Part shown: in pieces, positions 12,901 to 25,800 of the stretch | How positions within the stretch are numbered: the first letter of the stretch is position 1 | Layout of the letters: each line of letters begins with the position of its first letter | Assembly: GCA_012295275.1 (NCBI GenBank) | Contig: CM022665.1 | Span: 46,148,595 to 46,212,594 of the forward strand | Direction: 5' to 3' | DNA from: Chrysomallon squamiferum | Lineage: Eukaryota > Mollusca > Gastropoda > Neomphalida > Peltospiridae | Length of the DNA: 64,000 nucleotides | Made by a program: the position numbers and the translations under genes | The notes under the pieces: model-generated | Databases searched by the model: none | What the model was told of the DNA's origin: nothing | What the model saw: the letters and a program-made list of their open reading frames with translations, nothing else

Positions 12901-15900
12901 TATTATTATTATTTTAATTTTTTTTTAAACAATTAATGCAGTTTAGGTATAAATTAATGTATGTTATTTTTATAAAGACAGTTTTTAAGAAAAGTTATTT
13001 ACTCAATACATTTCAAACAGAATCTCAGCATTTTTATCATGTAAAATAAAAATTTAATTCGGATCAAAGCAAAGAGAATTCAAGTCTTGTAATGCAAATA
13101 CCGTTTTATATACATTTTTAATGGTACTGTTCAGAAGGTCACTGTGTCCTTCATATTCCTTTGTCAGGGTTATAAATCTGTCTACAACTTAATGGATAAT
13201 AACTTTCTTACAGCTTCAGTTTCAAGCTGTTCAGTCGGTCAGGAGATTTTATATAGGTGATGGCTAGTTTAAATAGCAACAGGCCTTTCCTCACTTCTCA
13301 CATAATATATATTTAAACTTTAATATCTGCATGCCATGCTAATGAAGCTTTGAGACTGTTTGTAGGCATGCTAGTAAGAAAAATCAATATCCTAACTTGT
13401 GCATTGCAGATAGAATTGAATTAGTATTACACCTTCCACATTGTATGTGAGGTAGTTAAAATAACAATCTGCTTGATATACTACATAAAACTGAATTACA
13501 GTTTATCGGCATCCTTAATCGGCTTCTTTGCTGAAATTAGAAGCAGATCCATATATACTCTTCTTTTTTTTTATAACTGTTTTGATTTAAAATAAAATGC
13601 TAGAAAAATTCACTGCCTGATTTAAATTTCAGCTTTTTAGATTGCATTATAAATTTTAACATTTGGATTAACTAATAAATATGGGTTAAATGCAGTAAAA
13701 TAGCTTAAGATCAGATTTATCTTAAAATAATTTTTATTTGTGACAACCAGTCTGCTAATTATATTGTATATCAGTAAAATAATCAGCTAATGCAGATGGC
13801 AACAGTATATGTACATGTATATGAAGCTCTTTTTAAACACTTACCTTTAAATATAATTTTAAACATGCACTGCCATGATTTAATCATTCTCACATATGAA
13901 GATACTGGAAGGTTAATTGAAGTGTATATGTAGTTTAAATTATCTTATTTCCCTGTGCAAATGTTAAAGTTTTAAAACTTACTATAAGACTGGCTAATCT
14001 GTCAAAATAATTAAATATTTCTGATATCACTGTTAACTGTCACATTATTTTTTATTTTATAAAAGAATACAGAATTCAGAATTTACACCATATACACTTA
14101 AATATGAAATTTTATTACATAAAATGTGAAAAACTGTCTGAATGATTCATCAGTTGTTTTGTGCCTGATAAAAACAATAGTTATTAAAAATTCATTGTTT
14201 GTTATTCAGATTTTATTTTTTTATTTTTTTGTAAGACATAAATATTTGAAGTATTTATAATTTCATTGCCTGAAACTTCATAAACATGCATTTCTGTCAA
14301 TTGCAGTTTAGGAATGCTAGAAGTAAATATTCCTCCTGTACCAAATGGTTTTAAATACAGTTTTAAAATAGCAAAGTCACTAATTGAAACATCAGACATG
14401 TTTCTTGAATTTAGAAGATGCCAAGTACTTTATTACCATTGACACTGTCATTCCTTACATTCCCTAGCTTGCAGAAATTTACTTGTGGCTACTCACATTG
14501 GGCATGAGACAAAGATTAGCTTTGCTTTGAAAAGTGGTGGTTATTTAGTTTTAAGAAGGATGTGTAGTTTTGCCAGGCAGCTGATATTTCATTAAATTGT
14601 TAATATCCTCATTACTGGGCACAAAACTCTCTGTTCATTTGAAAAACAGTTTATCGAAATTCTGAACAGTAGATTTTTGTTTGTAATGGAAATGTGCAGT
14701 TAATGGTGGGAGTTTCCTAAATGAAAGAAGATTCTGAGCCATTTCTGTTTGACATGTTCTCTTTCATGCTAGTTGATATTTGAATACCATTATCTAATTA
14801 GTTTCAGATAATGCAGACTGTCAGATCTATAACAGAATGCAGGTAGTGGGTTTGTGTTTTATAACAGATCATGTCAGAAAATACTATTGTTATTACACTA
14901 TGCACAAAAAGTAAATATAGCACCTTCATGAAACATACTATGAAGTGTTTTCTTAAGTAGCTAGCTATTATCATTGTATTCATAGGCATCTGTTTTATAC
15001 ATGTATGTTTTATGAGAACATGAAATGGCTGGTTTTTAATTAAACGGCCAGCCTAAGTGCAAAAAATGTGTGTGTTTTTCCCACAATTCTCTGACCATGT
15101 TGCTTTTTCTGCAGCCATGTCTCAATTGCATGGAAATTGTCTATTCTGACTGTGCGGTCAATATAATCACTTGGGGCACCAGCAGCTCACAGTAGCAATC
15201 CTCATTGATCGATGATGGCTTGGTTTGTGTGTGTATATCTACAGGACAATCAGTTTGTGTATAAACAAGTCACATGCTGTGATTATAGGATACTATGCTT
15301 TTAGAGGAACTCTTGTTTATAGATGCTTTTCTTTAACAGTTTAAACTGTACTAGTGATGTGAGCTAACTGAATTATTAATTTAATTAATGTTGATGTACT
15401 CTACTTATTTGATGTAATCAGCTAATTAAAATTGCCTTAAAAGATACTGTAATATGTAGAAATTTAAATATAGACATAAATATGCTTCTCTATAAACATA
15501 CTGATTTTGTGATTCTTTTAAAATAATATTTGGCATTGTTGTTTATAAAAAAAAGAATGAAAAAGAAGAATTAAATACAAAATAAAGAAGTAAATGTGAA
15601 AAGATTCATTTACAATATCCGGGAAAGATGTAGACACATTTTGAACTCTATTATTGCTGCTGTTGTTATTATATACGCACACATGAGCGCACACACACAC
15701 ATAAGGAACATTATATATTCAGTTGGTTACTGTACACAAAGCCTCAATGAATTGTATTTTATTTACTGACCCTTTGAAAATCATATAAACTTCTCAATAT
15801 TGTAATTTCAGAATAACAGAAATATTTATTTTTAATTTATGTATTTTTCTAATTTGTAAATCAGAAACTAGAAATGCTGAATTATTATTTTTTTTAATTT

Positions 15901-16835
15901 AAAATGTTTTAATTTTACTTTTTATTTTTTATTTATTTATTTACTTTTTATTATTATTTTTTTAATTATTTTTTATTTTTTTAAGGGAAGCTTGCATTTA
16001 TATTTATGATATTTAGGTACTACACATCCATCAAACTTTTAAATAGTTTTCAAACATTTCATAAAAATACCTGCTAAATCATAAATGGCCTTCTTTGTGT
16101 AAATAACCTACAAATACTGTATTTTTTTTCAGTTCTTATTCAGTGTACAAATGAGCCCAATGTATCAATACCTCAGCTTGCAGATCTCCTCATTGAGCGT
16201 ACACAGCATGCTAACTGGATTGTGGTTTTCAAGGCTCTCATCACCATTCACAACATGATGAACTATGGAAACGAGGTGAAAGATTCCTCTTTTTACTTAA
16301 GTAATTAACAATTGATTCTGCAGCACAGGTCATCTAGAATAAAGTAACATTTTGATGCAGATGTATTGTAGGTTAGATAATTTCATTATTAATGGTGTTG
16401 CTTTCACTATGTTAATTTTTAGTTCATGCTGATAACAAATTGTTATCATTATGTATTTGTATTTTTTATATTTTTATTTATTTATTTTATTTATTTATTT
16501 ATTTATTTATTTTTTTAATAATTATTATACATTTATTTGATATATAGTAATGTAATCTTGTTATTTTAACAGGTTTTGTCAAATGACAATGATTTTGTTT
16601 ATTATTTTTGTCATACTTCTAATTTTCATTTACAGAGGCTCACACAGTATCTGGCATCCAACAACTGTACATTTCAGCTTGGAAACTTCATTGACAAAGC
16701 AGGGATGCAAGGTGAATAAAAAAAATAGGCTTTAACTTCTAATTCATGAATGGTTGTTAAACCCAGTGTAATAAAATTCCCTTTTCTCCAAATCTACAGA
16801 CATCATTCAGAATTTTTATACTTCGTAATATGTTA

Positions 16836-16867
<32 letters not shown>

Positions 16868-19800
16868 ATATATATATGGAAGCTGATTTTAGTTTTGAAA
16901 AGCCTTTTTCTGTTCTTTTTTTTTTGGTGTGTGTGTGTGTGTAACAGAATTGTGTAAATATATAATAAAACTGGTTGGACAAAAAAGATTTTGCAGCAGT
17001 TGTAATGGAGTTTACAAGATAGAAATCTTTATATAACTACCTTTTAATATTGTCACTTTTCACCATGCTATAAGTACTCTTACCATGGTGTATTTAATTA
17101 AAAGAGGAAACAAGAAATTTGTAAAATTTAAAAAAGTATTTAAAAAAAAATTTTATATATTTTTAGGATGTATTTTAAGTGGTAATATTAAAATCATACT
17201 CAGAATTTTTTTTTTTTTTTTTTTTTTTTTCAGGCTATGATATGTCCACATTTATCAGAAGATATGCAAAATATTTAAATGAAAAAGCTGCATCCTACAG
17301 AACAATGGCTTTTGACTTCTGTAAAGTGAAGAGAGGGTATTAACTTAAACATGTTATTTGTCCTGATATTTCTTTCTTTTATTTTATATTGCCTGACTCA
17401 AATAGCATGAAAAAAAAAAAAAAATTGTAAAAAATTATGACAAGGGCAGGACTGAATATTAAAAATATTTTAAAGTATTATCAATAGATTGGACAAGTAT
17501 TTGATTTGATTTTGATTTTGTTGCCTCCACTGGAATTAATTTGAAGTTAAATTGTTATTCTCTTAATGATATTGTGAATTATACAGAGATGACTATATTA
17601 TATATATAATTGTCTTTTATTATATTTTTGTTACCCAGAATAGGTATTTTAAAAACAGTCAACTTTATCATTCACAGTTTTATAGTATGGACTAGCTTAT
17701 AGTGGGTTAATTTTGATTTCAGAAAAGAGGATGGATTACTGAGAACAATGAATGCAGAAAAGGTAATTTTTGCATTTGGTTTCATTTAGTAAATTCATCA
17801 TTTGTCCTCATATCCTGAAAATCAAAATACAAAATTTTAAATACTGATAAATTCAAGCAGCATTTTTTCTTCAGTTTTGATAATTTTATTGGTTAAACTT
17901 GCTTAAAAACAAAATTATGCAATTTTAATTAAAAGTGCACACACAGTATCTAGGCACATATCAGGCAAATATTACCTTTACTTATTTTTTCAGTTATTGA
18001 AGACATTACCAGTTTTACATCAACAGCTGAATGCTTTACTTGAATTTGATGTAAGTTCCAGTTAAATAGTATACAGTGTTATTTTACTTTCAGATTTTAG
18101 TGTTTCCTTCAAATTAATATAATCATGCTATAGTAAATATTACTTGGCTATTGACACAATTTAATATATCAGTTAAAACAAAAGTTAATTTCTGTTGTGA
18201 AGGAATCCATTGTTTCTACTGGTTGTAATTAAATAATTTCAATTTTGTAATGAGCTTTGTTTTGATCAATGTTTTACAGATGACTGTCATATTAAAAAGA
18301 AATTTGGCTTTATCTTTCAATCTTGATTTTTTTTTCAGTGCACACCCAATGAGCTGACCAATGGAGTAATTAATGCCTGTTTCATGCTGCTATTCAAAGA
18401 CCTGATTCGTCTGTTTGCTTGTTACAATGATGGCATTATTAATTTACTAGGTAAATTAATTTTTTCAGAAGTGTCATATGAATACAAAGAGTTGAAAATT
18501 ATTTTTTTCTTTGAAGATAAAATTAAAAACAAATATGGATAGATAGTCTTGAACCGCGATACCTATTCTGAAAGGACACTGAAAAAAGAAATAATAATTT
18601 ATTGATGAAATTAGAACAAAAGAAGGAAATGATGACAAAAATTATATTAGTGATGTCTACTCCTAAAAATGTATTTTAATAATTTCAGAAAAATTCTTTG
18701 ATATGAACAAAAAACAGTGCAAGGACAGTCTAGACATTTACAAAAAGTTCCTTGTCAGCATGGACAAAGTGTCAGAGTTTCTCAAAGTAGCAGAGGTGAG
18801 CATCTGTGTGAACAAACTTAAAACATAATAAATAGGGATGATGTTATTTATTCTTGGGATCTGATTTGTTTTGTTTTTTCAAAAATTTATTAAGATTATT
18901 ATTAATATTAATATTTATTAAATTTGTTTTTTAAAATATTTTTCATTAATGTGCTTTTGACTAGCTTCTGTAATAATACTGTTTCATTAATGTGTTATGG
19001 GTTTTTTTTTTTTTTTTTTTTATATATGTGTGTGTGTATATATATATATATATATTTATAAACCAGGCTAAGAATAGGACATTTGTTTATCTTCTTTTTT
19101 TTAAAATTAGTTTGTATGATAATATAAAATGAAGCAAATTGTTATTTTTTGTTAACTGAATTTTTATGTTTTGATCCATCAAAATCATTAATACAGAAAA
19201 AGCTGATGCATGTTTAATAGTGTTTACAGTCTTTTGGTACTTAATTTCAGAATGTGGGAATTGACAGAGGGGACATTCCTGATTTAGCTAAGGTAAGCAT
19301 TGATATAAAAAGTTTTTAAATTATGGTGTTTTTTTCTTCTTTTTTTTTTTCAAAACTTTGATTTGTTAAATTTTTTCTAGAGTTATCCAGGATATAAAGA
19401 TGGTATATTCAGTTTCAGAAATGCTAAACGTTTACTAATGAATGCACTTGCTTTGTGCATAGCTTCAGAAACCAAGAAAATGATTCTTCATCCAACAGTT
19501 GAGAATTGTTGAAATAATTCCACCATTTAATATGTAGGCTGTACTTTAAAAATAAAAAATAATAATTGAAACTTTTTTAGCATTTCACTCTGAAATAAAT
19601 CAGCTTAAAATTATGGAGCACTTGCAGTATAATTTGTAAATTGCACTTTTTAAAACTTATTTCTTGTTATCAAAACAACCAAGTAGTTTACTTTCTGTTC
19701 GTATTTTTAAATTTGCATTTTATTTTTTTTCTGTTGTAAATTATTCTGTCAAACCTTCACTTAGATTTAAATGTTTTTCTTTTGATTATTATTACCTTTT

Positions 19801-22800
19801 TTATTGCATGCTAAAATTTCTGAGTATGGTGCCTGTCTTATCTGAATATGACAATTTTAATATTACTGCTTGAAATTCATCCTAAAAAGTATTATTTTAT
19901 TTTATTTTTTAAATTTTAAAATTACTTTATTTCCTGTTTTGAATAAAATATTACATGGTAAGTGTACTTACGGTATGATGAACAGTATGTGACAATTTAA
20001 AGGTAGCTTACTATATTTAGTTCCTCACAAGTTTTAATGATAAACAACAACAAAGAATATGAGCAGTCAAAAGACAAGTAAATGATTTAGAAATTGAGTG
20101 ATGAAAAAGATATAAATGTACTCTACTGAATAGTTCTTTTACAATATTGAAATGAATCTTTGAAAATATAAATGAAATTGCACCTTCTGCCTGGCAATAA
20201 AACTTCATACAAAAATGGTTGTTGTTTTGGGGTGGGGGCTTTACAGAGAAGTCATAAAACAAAAATGCTCCATCTCCTTATTGATAATTATGAGGCACTG
20301 GAACACATTTTGCAAATTGATATATATTTGGCTTTAATTATTGTGCTTTTTTACTTTAATTTTTTGTTGGTTTTTTTTATTTTTTTATTTTTTTTTGGCT
20401 CTTCAAGGGCACCATACTCTTAAATTGTTATAGTAACCTTTTCTTTTTTTAAGTTTTGCCTCTTTTTTCTGTTTTTTTTCTTTTCTTGTTTTGTTGCCAG
20501 GGTATGAAGAGCAATGTAAACAGTGTAAGTGTATAGTATTTACAAGTGCTGCTAAATATAACCTTTTTAATGTTCTGTTATTTATTTATCAGCACTGTCT
20601 GACATTAAAAATTATTCTGTACCCTGCAGTATTGGCCATTGTTGTTTGAAATAAAGAATGTATTTTTATACTGTTTTTTGAGTAACAGCATCAAAATAAG
20701 TATAGTGAAACATCTGTCTTTCAAACGTTTTTAAATTTACATATATTTGTCTTAAAGTTACTGTTAAAAGCTAAGATAATTAGACAGTACTGAATTTTCA
20801 GTTAATTTACCCAAGTCTAGGATTAGTATCTTCATTGATAAAATAAAAAAAATTAAATAAAAAAATTAAAGATCAGATTTTTCATTATCAGATTATTAAT
20901 GTTAAATAAATACTAATCTAATATTTTTGCTTGCTAGATCAGAATCTGCTGACTGCTGCCCGCTTGATAATGCAATTATGCCTTATAAGTAAAATTATTG
21001 GTTAACCTCTCACCACAAACTATTTTAAAATTTAACTTGATACATCTCTGATATATATTTCATATTACTAAAATGAGCATTTTTACTAATATGTATAAAT
21101 TAAACAGCTAAATGTCCATCTTTTTGAGAACACTTTTATTCTTAAATTGCTAGTCCCAAATTAAAATGTTAATCTTGTTGGAATTGCTATTTTTTTATAC
21201 CTATTAATTGCTTATTTATCTATCTTTTGAAATAATTTCCAGTTATATTCTCTGATGCTCTGTGCATAATTCTAGTGTTTCAGAGAAATGCATTTCAGTT
21301 ACTTTTTAGAGCATGTATTGATAGTCTGCATGGAACAGCCTTTAAACACAAATTGAATCATGCAAAACTTAGGGTCACTAGATGACTAATGTTTTGAGCA
21401 CTGAAGACAACAGATTTTCTTTTGCCATTGGACACACTTAGTGTGCCACAGTTGTGAAAATTTGCTTCCCTGGAATGGCTCTTCAAACTTAAATATTTTC
21501 AAAATGTTTTAATCTGATACATGATAGAGTATTACTGAACACAAGCTGTGATGCTGCGAATGCTGGCACAATATATTTGTAGTTATCCAGTAACATTATA
21601 AAATAATATTTTCCTTAAGGAAAGGGGGAAGTTTCTAGAATATGACACTTTGTACAAGATTTTGTTTAATTGTATGATAATATATAATCCCATTTTCTTG
21701 TTTGTAATATTCTACTTTTGCTTTTTCGTCTTTTTTCTTTTCTTTTTTTTTCTTTTTTTTCATTTATTTTTCTAATACTCTTTAAATTTGCAGCACCCAG
21801 ATGTTTTACTAAGTCAAGTTAAACATTTTTATTTTACAAAATGAATTTAAAGAAAATGCTGCACGGTTACTGGAGTGGTTTTATTTAATGCTGTGAAAAT
21901 GAAAGGATTTTACATTGTTTAAATGAAGATGTATTTATTATTGATTATTTCAGTCCTTGCTTTTCTTACTTGTTTTTAAATGTTATGAATTCTCAGTGAA
22001 ATAAAGTAGTTTTGTTCACTTACAGGCTCCTGCCAGTTTGTTAGATGCCCTTGAACAACATCTGCAACAGCTGGAAGGAAAGAAAGGTGCAACAACACCT
22101 ACAGGATCTGCAAAGTATGTTGATCACTTTTTTCACTCTGCAGTATGTTTAGAAATAATTTTAATTAACTGGCATAAATAACTTTTCAGTGTAGTCATGA
22201 AAAATAGAGCTTAATTAGCAAGATGACCATGAGTCACTAAGTGAAACAGTAACAAATGACATTAGTTAATACCAAAGTTTATTTTACATAAACAGGTAAG
22301 TATAAGTAAAAAAAAATTAAAGACTACTACATCAAAACCTTTTGGTTGAAGTGGTATGCAGAGTTCATCCTTGAGTTCATCTTCAAGCTGACATTCAGTC
22401 ACTGATTACTTCTGAACAACTACAGTAGAGAAATACTAACAAGATTGTGCTGTTTGTTTCAGACCAGCTGGGTTCTCGACAGCACTGAACACAATAACCA
22501 ACAACAGCAACGCTTTAGACGTGAGTGAAGAGGAAAAGAAACGTATACTTGATGAGGAAAATCGCAGATTGCAGCAACTGAAGGTAGTAAGTTTTGCCTT
22601 GTTTTTTTCTTGGACCTTTCCTCATGTCTGTCATCTGGCATTGTGATTTCTGTGCTGCTGTTACTTCTGTAGTTGCACCAGTGTTGCTGCCATTGCTGCT
22701 GCCAACCATTACTATATTTGCGATCATTTTGTCATGCATGCCGATGTGCATGTACAGGGACAGGTATCCTTGGTCTTATGAAATAATATTTTTTATTAAC

Positions 22801-25800
22801 TAATTGCTTTGATTTATGCCTTTATAAGATTTAAAAGAAACAAAAATGTTGTACCAGATGTATATAAATTTGGAAGTAAATGAATCTGTGAGAAAAAAAA
22901 AGAAACGGTTTTTGTTTAAAAGGAATTTTAGGTATAAATATTCATAGTATTTGCTAAAGTGTCTTCATACATTTTTCTGTCTGGAGACAATTTATTAAAA
23001 ACTAAAATCAGTAAAAGAAAAATACATATTACATTCTGTTGATAGATTCCACCAAAGCTATCTGCAGCAGTACTTTTGTTAGCCTAATATCTAATGAGAA
23101 TATAGTTAACTGTAACTAACTTTGTTGGCATCTTAAGTATATGTTAAAGAGATAAAGTGGGTTACTTAAAACATTTTGTAAGCTTGTTTGTGCATGCATC
23201 CACTTCTCAGTATGTCATTGGTTTGATTTATCTGTTGTAAACTGGTTTGGTTTAAATAACATGCATGTATAGAAACAACTAACATTATATATTTTTATCA
23301 AAATTATAAAACAGAAGTTTTGGACATCTTGTTTTTAAAGTACTTTTAGTACCATTTACATTTTATGGCTTTATAATTGTAAATGAAAATAAGTTTTAAA
23401 CCTTGACGTATCAAACCTGCTTCAGTTAATCTTTATTAGCACTTGTCATTCCCAGCTGATACATGTATAGCTATCATATTTTGTTTTCATATTTTGGGTC
23501 AGTATTTGTATTCTTTTCTAATAAATATAGTTTATAAAAAGACTAGTATAATCAAAGCTGTAGAGTTGTAGTGAAAATATAACTAGAATATCAGAAGAAT
23601 TGTCAAAAGATATTTGTTAATCACCAAAGAAGAAATCTCAGACATGTTGACCACTGGTCACTTCACCAGAACAGTATGTCTGAGCAATCTAGCAAAGGAC
23701 CTTGTTTATCTGGGTGGAAAACGTGGATTACATAGTGCTTCAAAGAAAGTAAATTAAGAGCAAAATTTGGTTTTTTAATGCTTGTATGGGTGTGCACAAA
23801 TGTTTGTGCCTGTGTTTTTTTTTTTAACTATTTAAAAATTAATACATAGAGTTAATATACATTTATTTTCTATATTATCAGCATTTATTTTAATGCTGCA
23901 TTGTCTTTACAATTTCGTATGCTGGTTTTCAAATTGATCCTAACAGAAAGCATTTTTCTGTTTGTCCGTTATGAGCAATAAAAAGTAATCATGATATTTT
24001 CTTTATAATAGTGCATTTTATTTAATTATTTTTATTTTTCTGTAATCGTATAAGTTATGGATCTCTGTCAAATTTTTAAATACTGACAGTTATTAAATAT
24101 ATTCTGTTCTAAGAGAATTTACTTTAAAAATTTCTGAAGTAACTATTTTTTAAATTATTTTTTGGTGTATAATAATTCACACAGAATTTTTAATAATTGT
24201 ATTTATTTTAAATAATAGGAACAGAGGATCAAAGAACTCCAAACATCAAGCACCACTTCACCTACCCAGACTCCACCAGTACAGAGCAATCCATTTGCAG
24301 TACCAGCTTCAACAACCACATCTACCACTACTACAACAATCAAGTCCTCCAATCTGTTTACCCCAGCGTCGCCAACATCAGCAGATAAGTCACTAACCAA
24401 TGGGACCAAACCAAGTGATGATCTGCTTGGTCTTAATGAAAATCCTTTTGTACAGAATATTGAGAATGTCATGGCCACTGCATATCCCACATCAAGCAAC
24501 CCTTTTGTGGCAAACACAGCCACCACATGGAATGGTGAGAATAATTCAAATAATTCTTAAAACAGCTCATACATATTCATTGTTGAATTTGCTTTATAGT
24601 ATTTCATTTAAATGACAAATGCATTCTAATTTATTCCTTAGATTAATATTTGAAACAGGTTTTTTTTTCTTTTTTTTTTACACTGAAAGAAATGTTTATT
24701 TATTGTTTTTCCAGCTGGTCCAAATTTTGGCACTACCGAAGTAGATTTTTCAAAGGCATTCAACAATGCAAACTCAACTCCAGCAGGTCAGTATTTTATT
24801 AATATATAAATGACACAAAACAGTATCTTTAAATGTGTTTGAAAATGATAAATTCCAAAACCGGGTGTTTGTGTCTTGTGCAAAAAACGTATAATTAGAT
24901 GTTGGTCTTTTGCAGTTTTAGAAAACCAACAAAAAACAGCAAACAAAAACAGGCCTCTGTTGCTTTAAGTTTCATATGTCGCTTTAAGTTTTCCCTGGTA
25001 TTCATAGACAATAAAGTGAGACCCTTAGTGGTGGTTATGTGAAAGCACCAGTTTGTCCCACAACATTTTACCTGTTAACCATTTAATGTTTTCATTTTTT
25101 GTACCACCTTTTTTTTTTTTTTTTAATTATTATTTTTTTTATTTTTAAAACTTTTGTTCTGTTTTCACAAATGTGTAGAACAGTGGAAAATAATACCTAT
25201 GCATTAAAATTAATTTACATCAAGATTCCTTGTAATAAGATTTGTTTCTAATATGATAGAAAAAGAGCTTTATCTATGAGTAATCGGAGGTAAAAAAAAA
25301 AAAAAAAAGTGATAGACCATGAATATAATTGTTTTTGTGATATAAATAATTGAATGATTATGATGACAGATGATATGAGAAGGCTTTATGAATGAACAAG
25401 TCTGAATGCTGAGAATATCCTGCTACTAGCAAAAGTCATTTGAAGGACAGTTATTAAAGCATACTTTATGCACAGATACAGGCTTTATACAAATCCTCAT
25501 TTTTGGTTTATATATATTTATATATTTTGATTTTTTTTCTGCTTCTTGTAGTAAATATAAACAAGCAGTTGGATGATATAATTATGTAGTGCTTCAGTAG
25601 ATATTTTCAAATTATTTTTTTATTTAATTTATTATTTATTAATTTATTAATTTATTAATTTATTTTTTACTTTTATTTTTTTTTTTTACCATTCATGTCT
25701 CTGACCTGAATGAGCTTCAGGAATTAAGAAATATTAAAAGATTCATCATCGTTATTAATAAGAGAAGGATTAAAATTTCATGTTACATTATTATTTTTTC

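Noticed and set aside
15040-15210. Less AT-rich patch in PICALM intron 1 with TTTCTGCAG and a following ATG
   Set aside because: The frame stops after about ten codons; no donor fits an alternative first exon.
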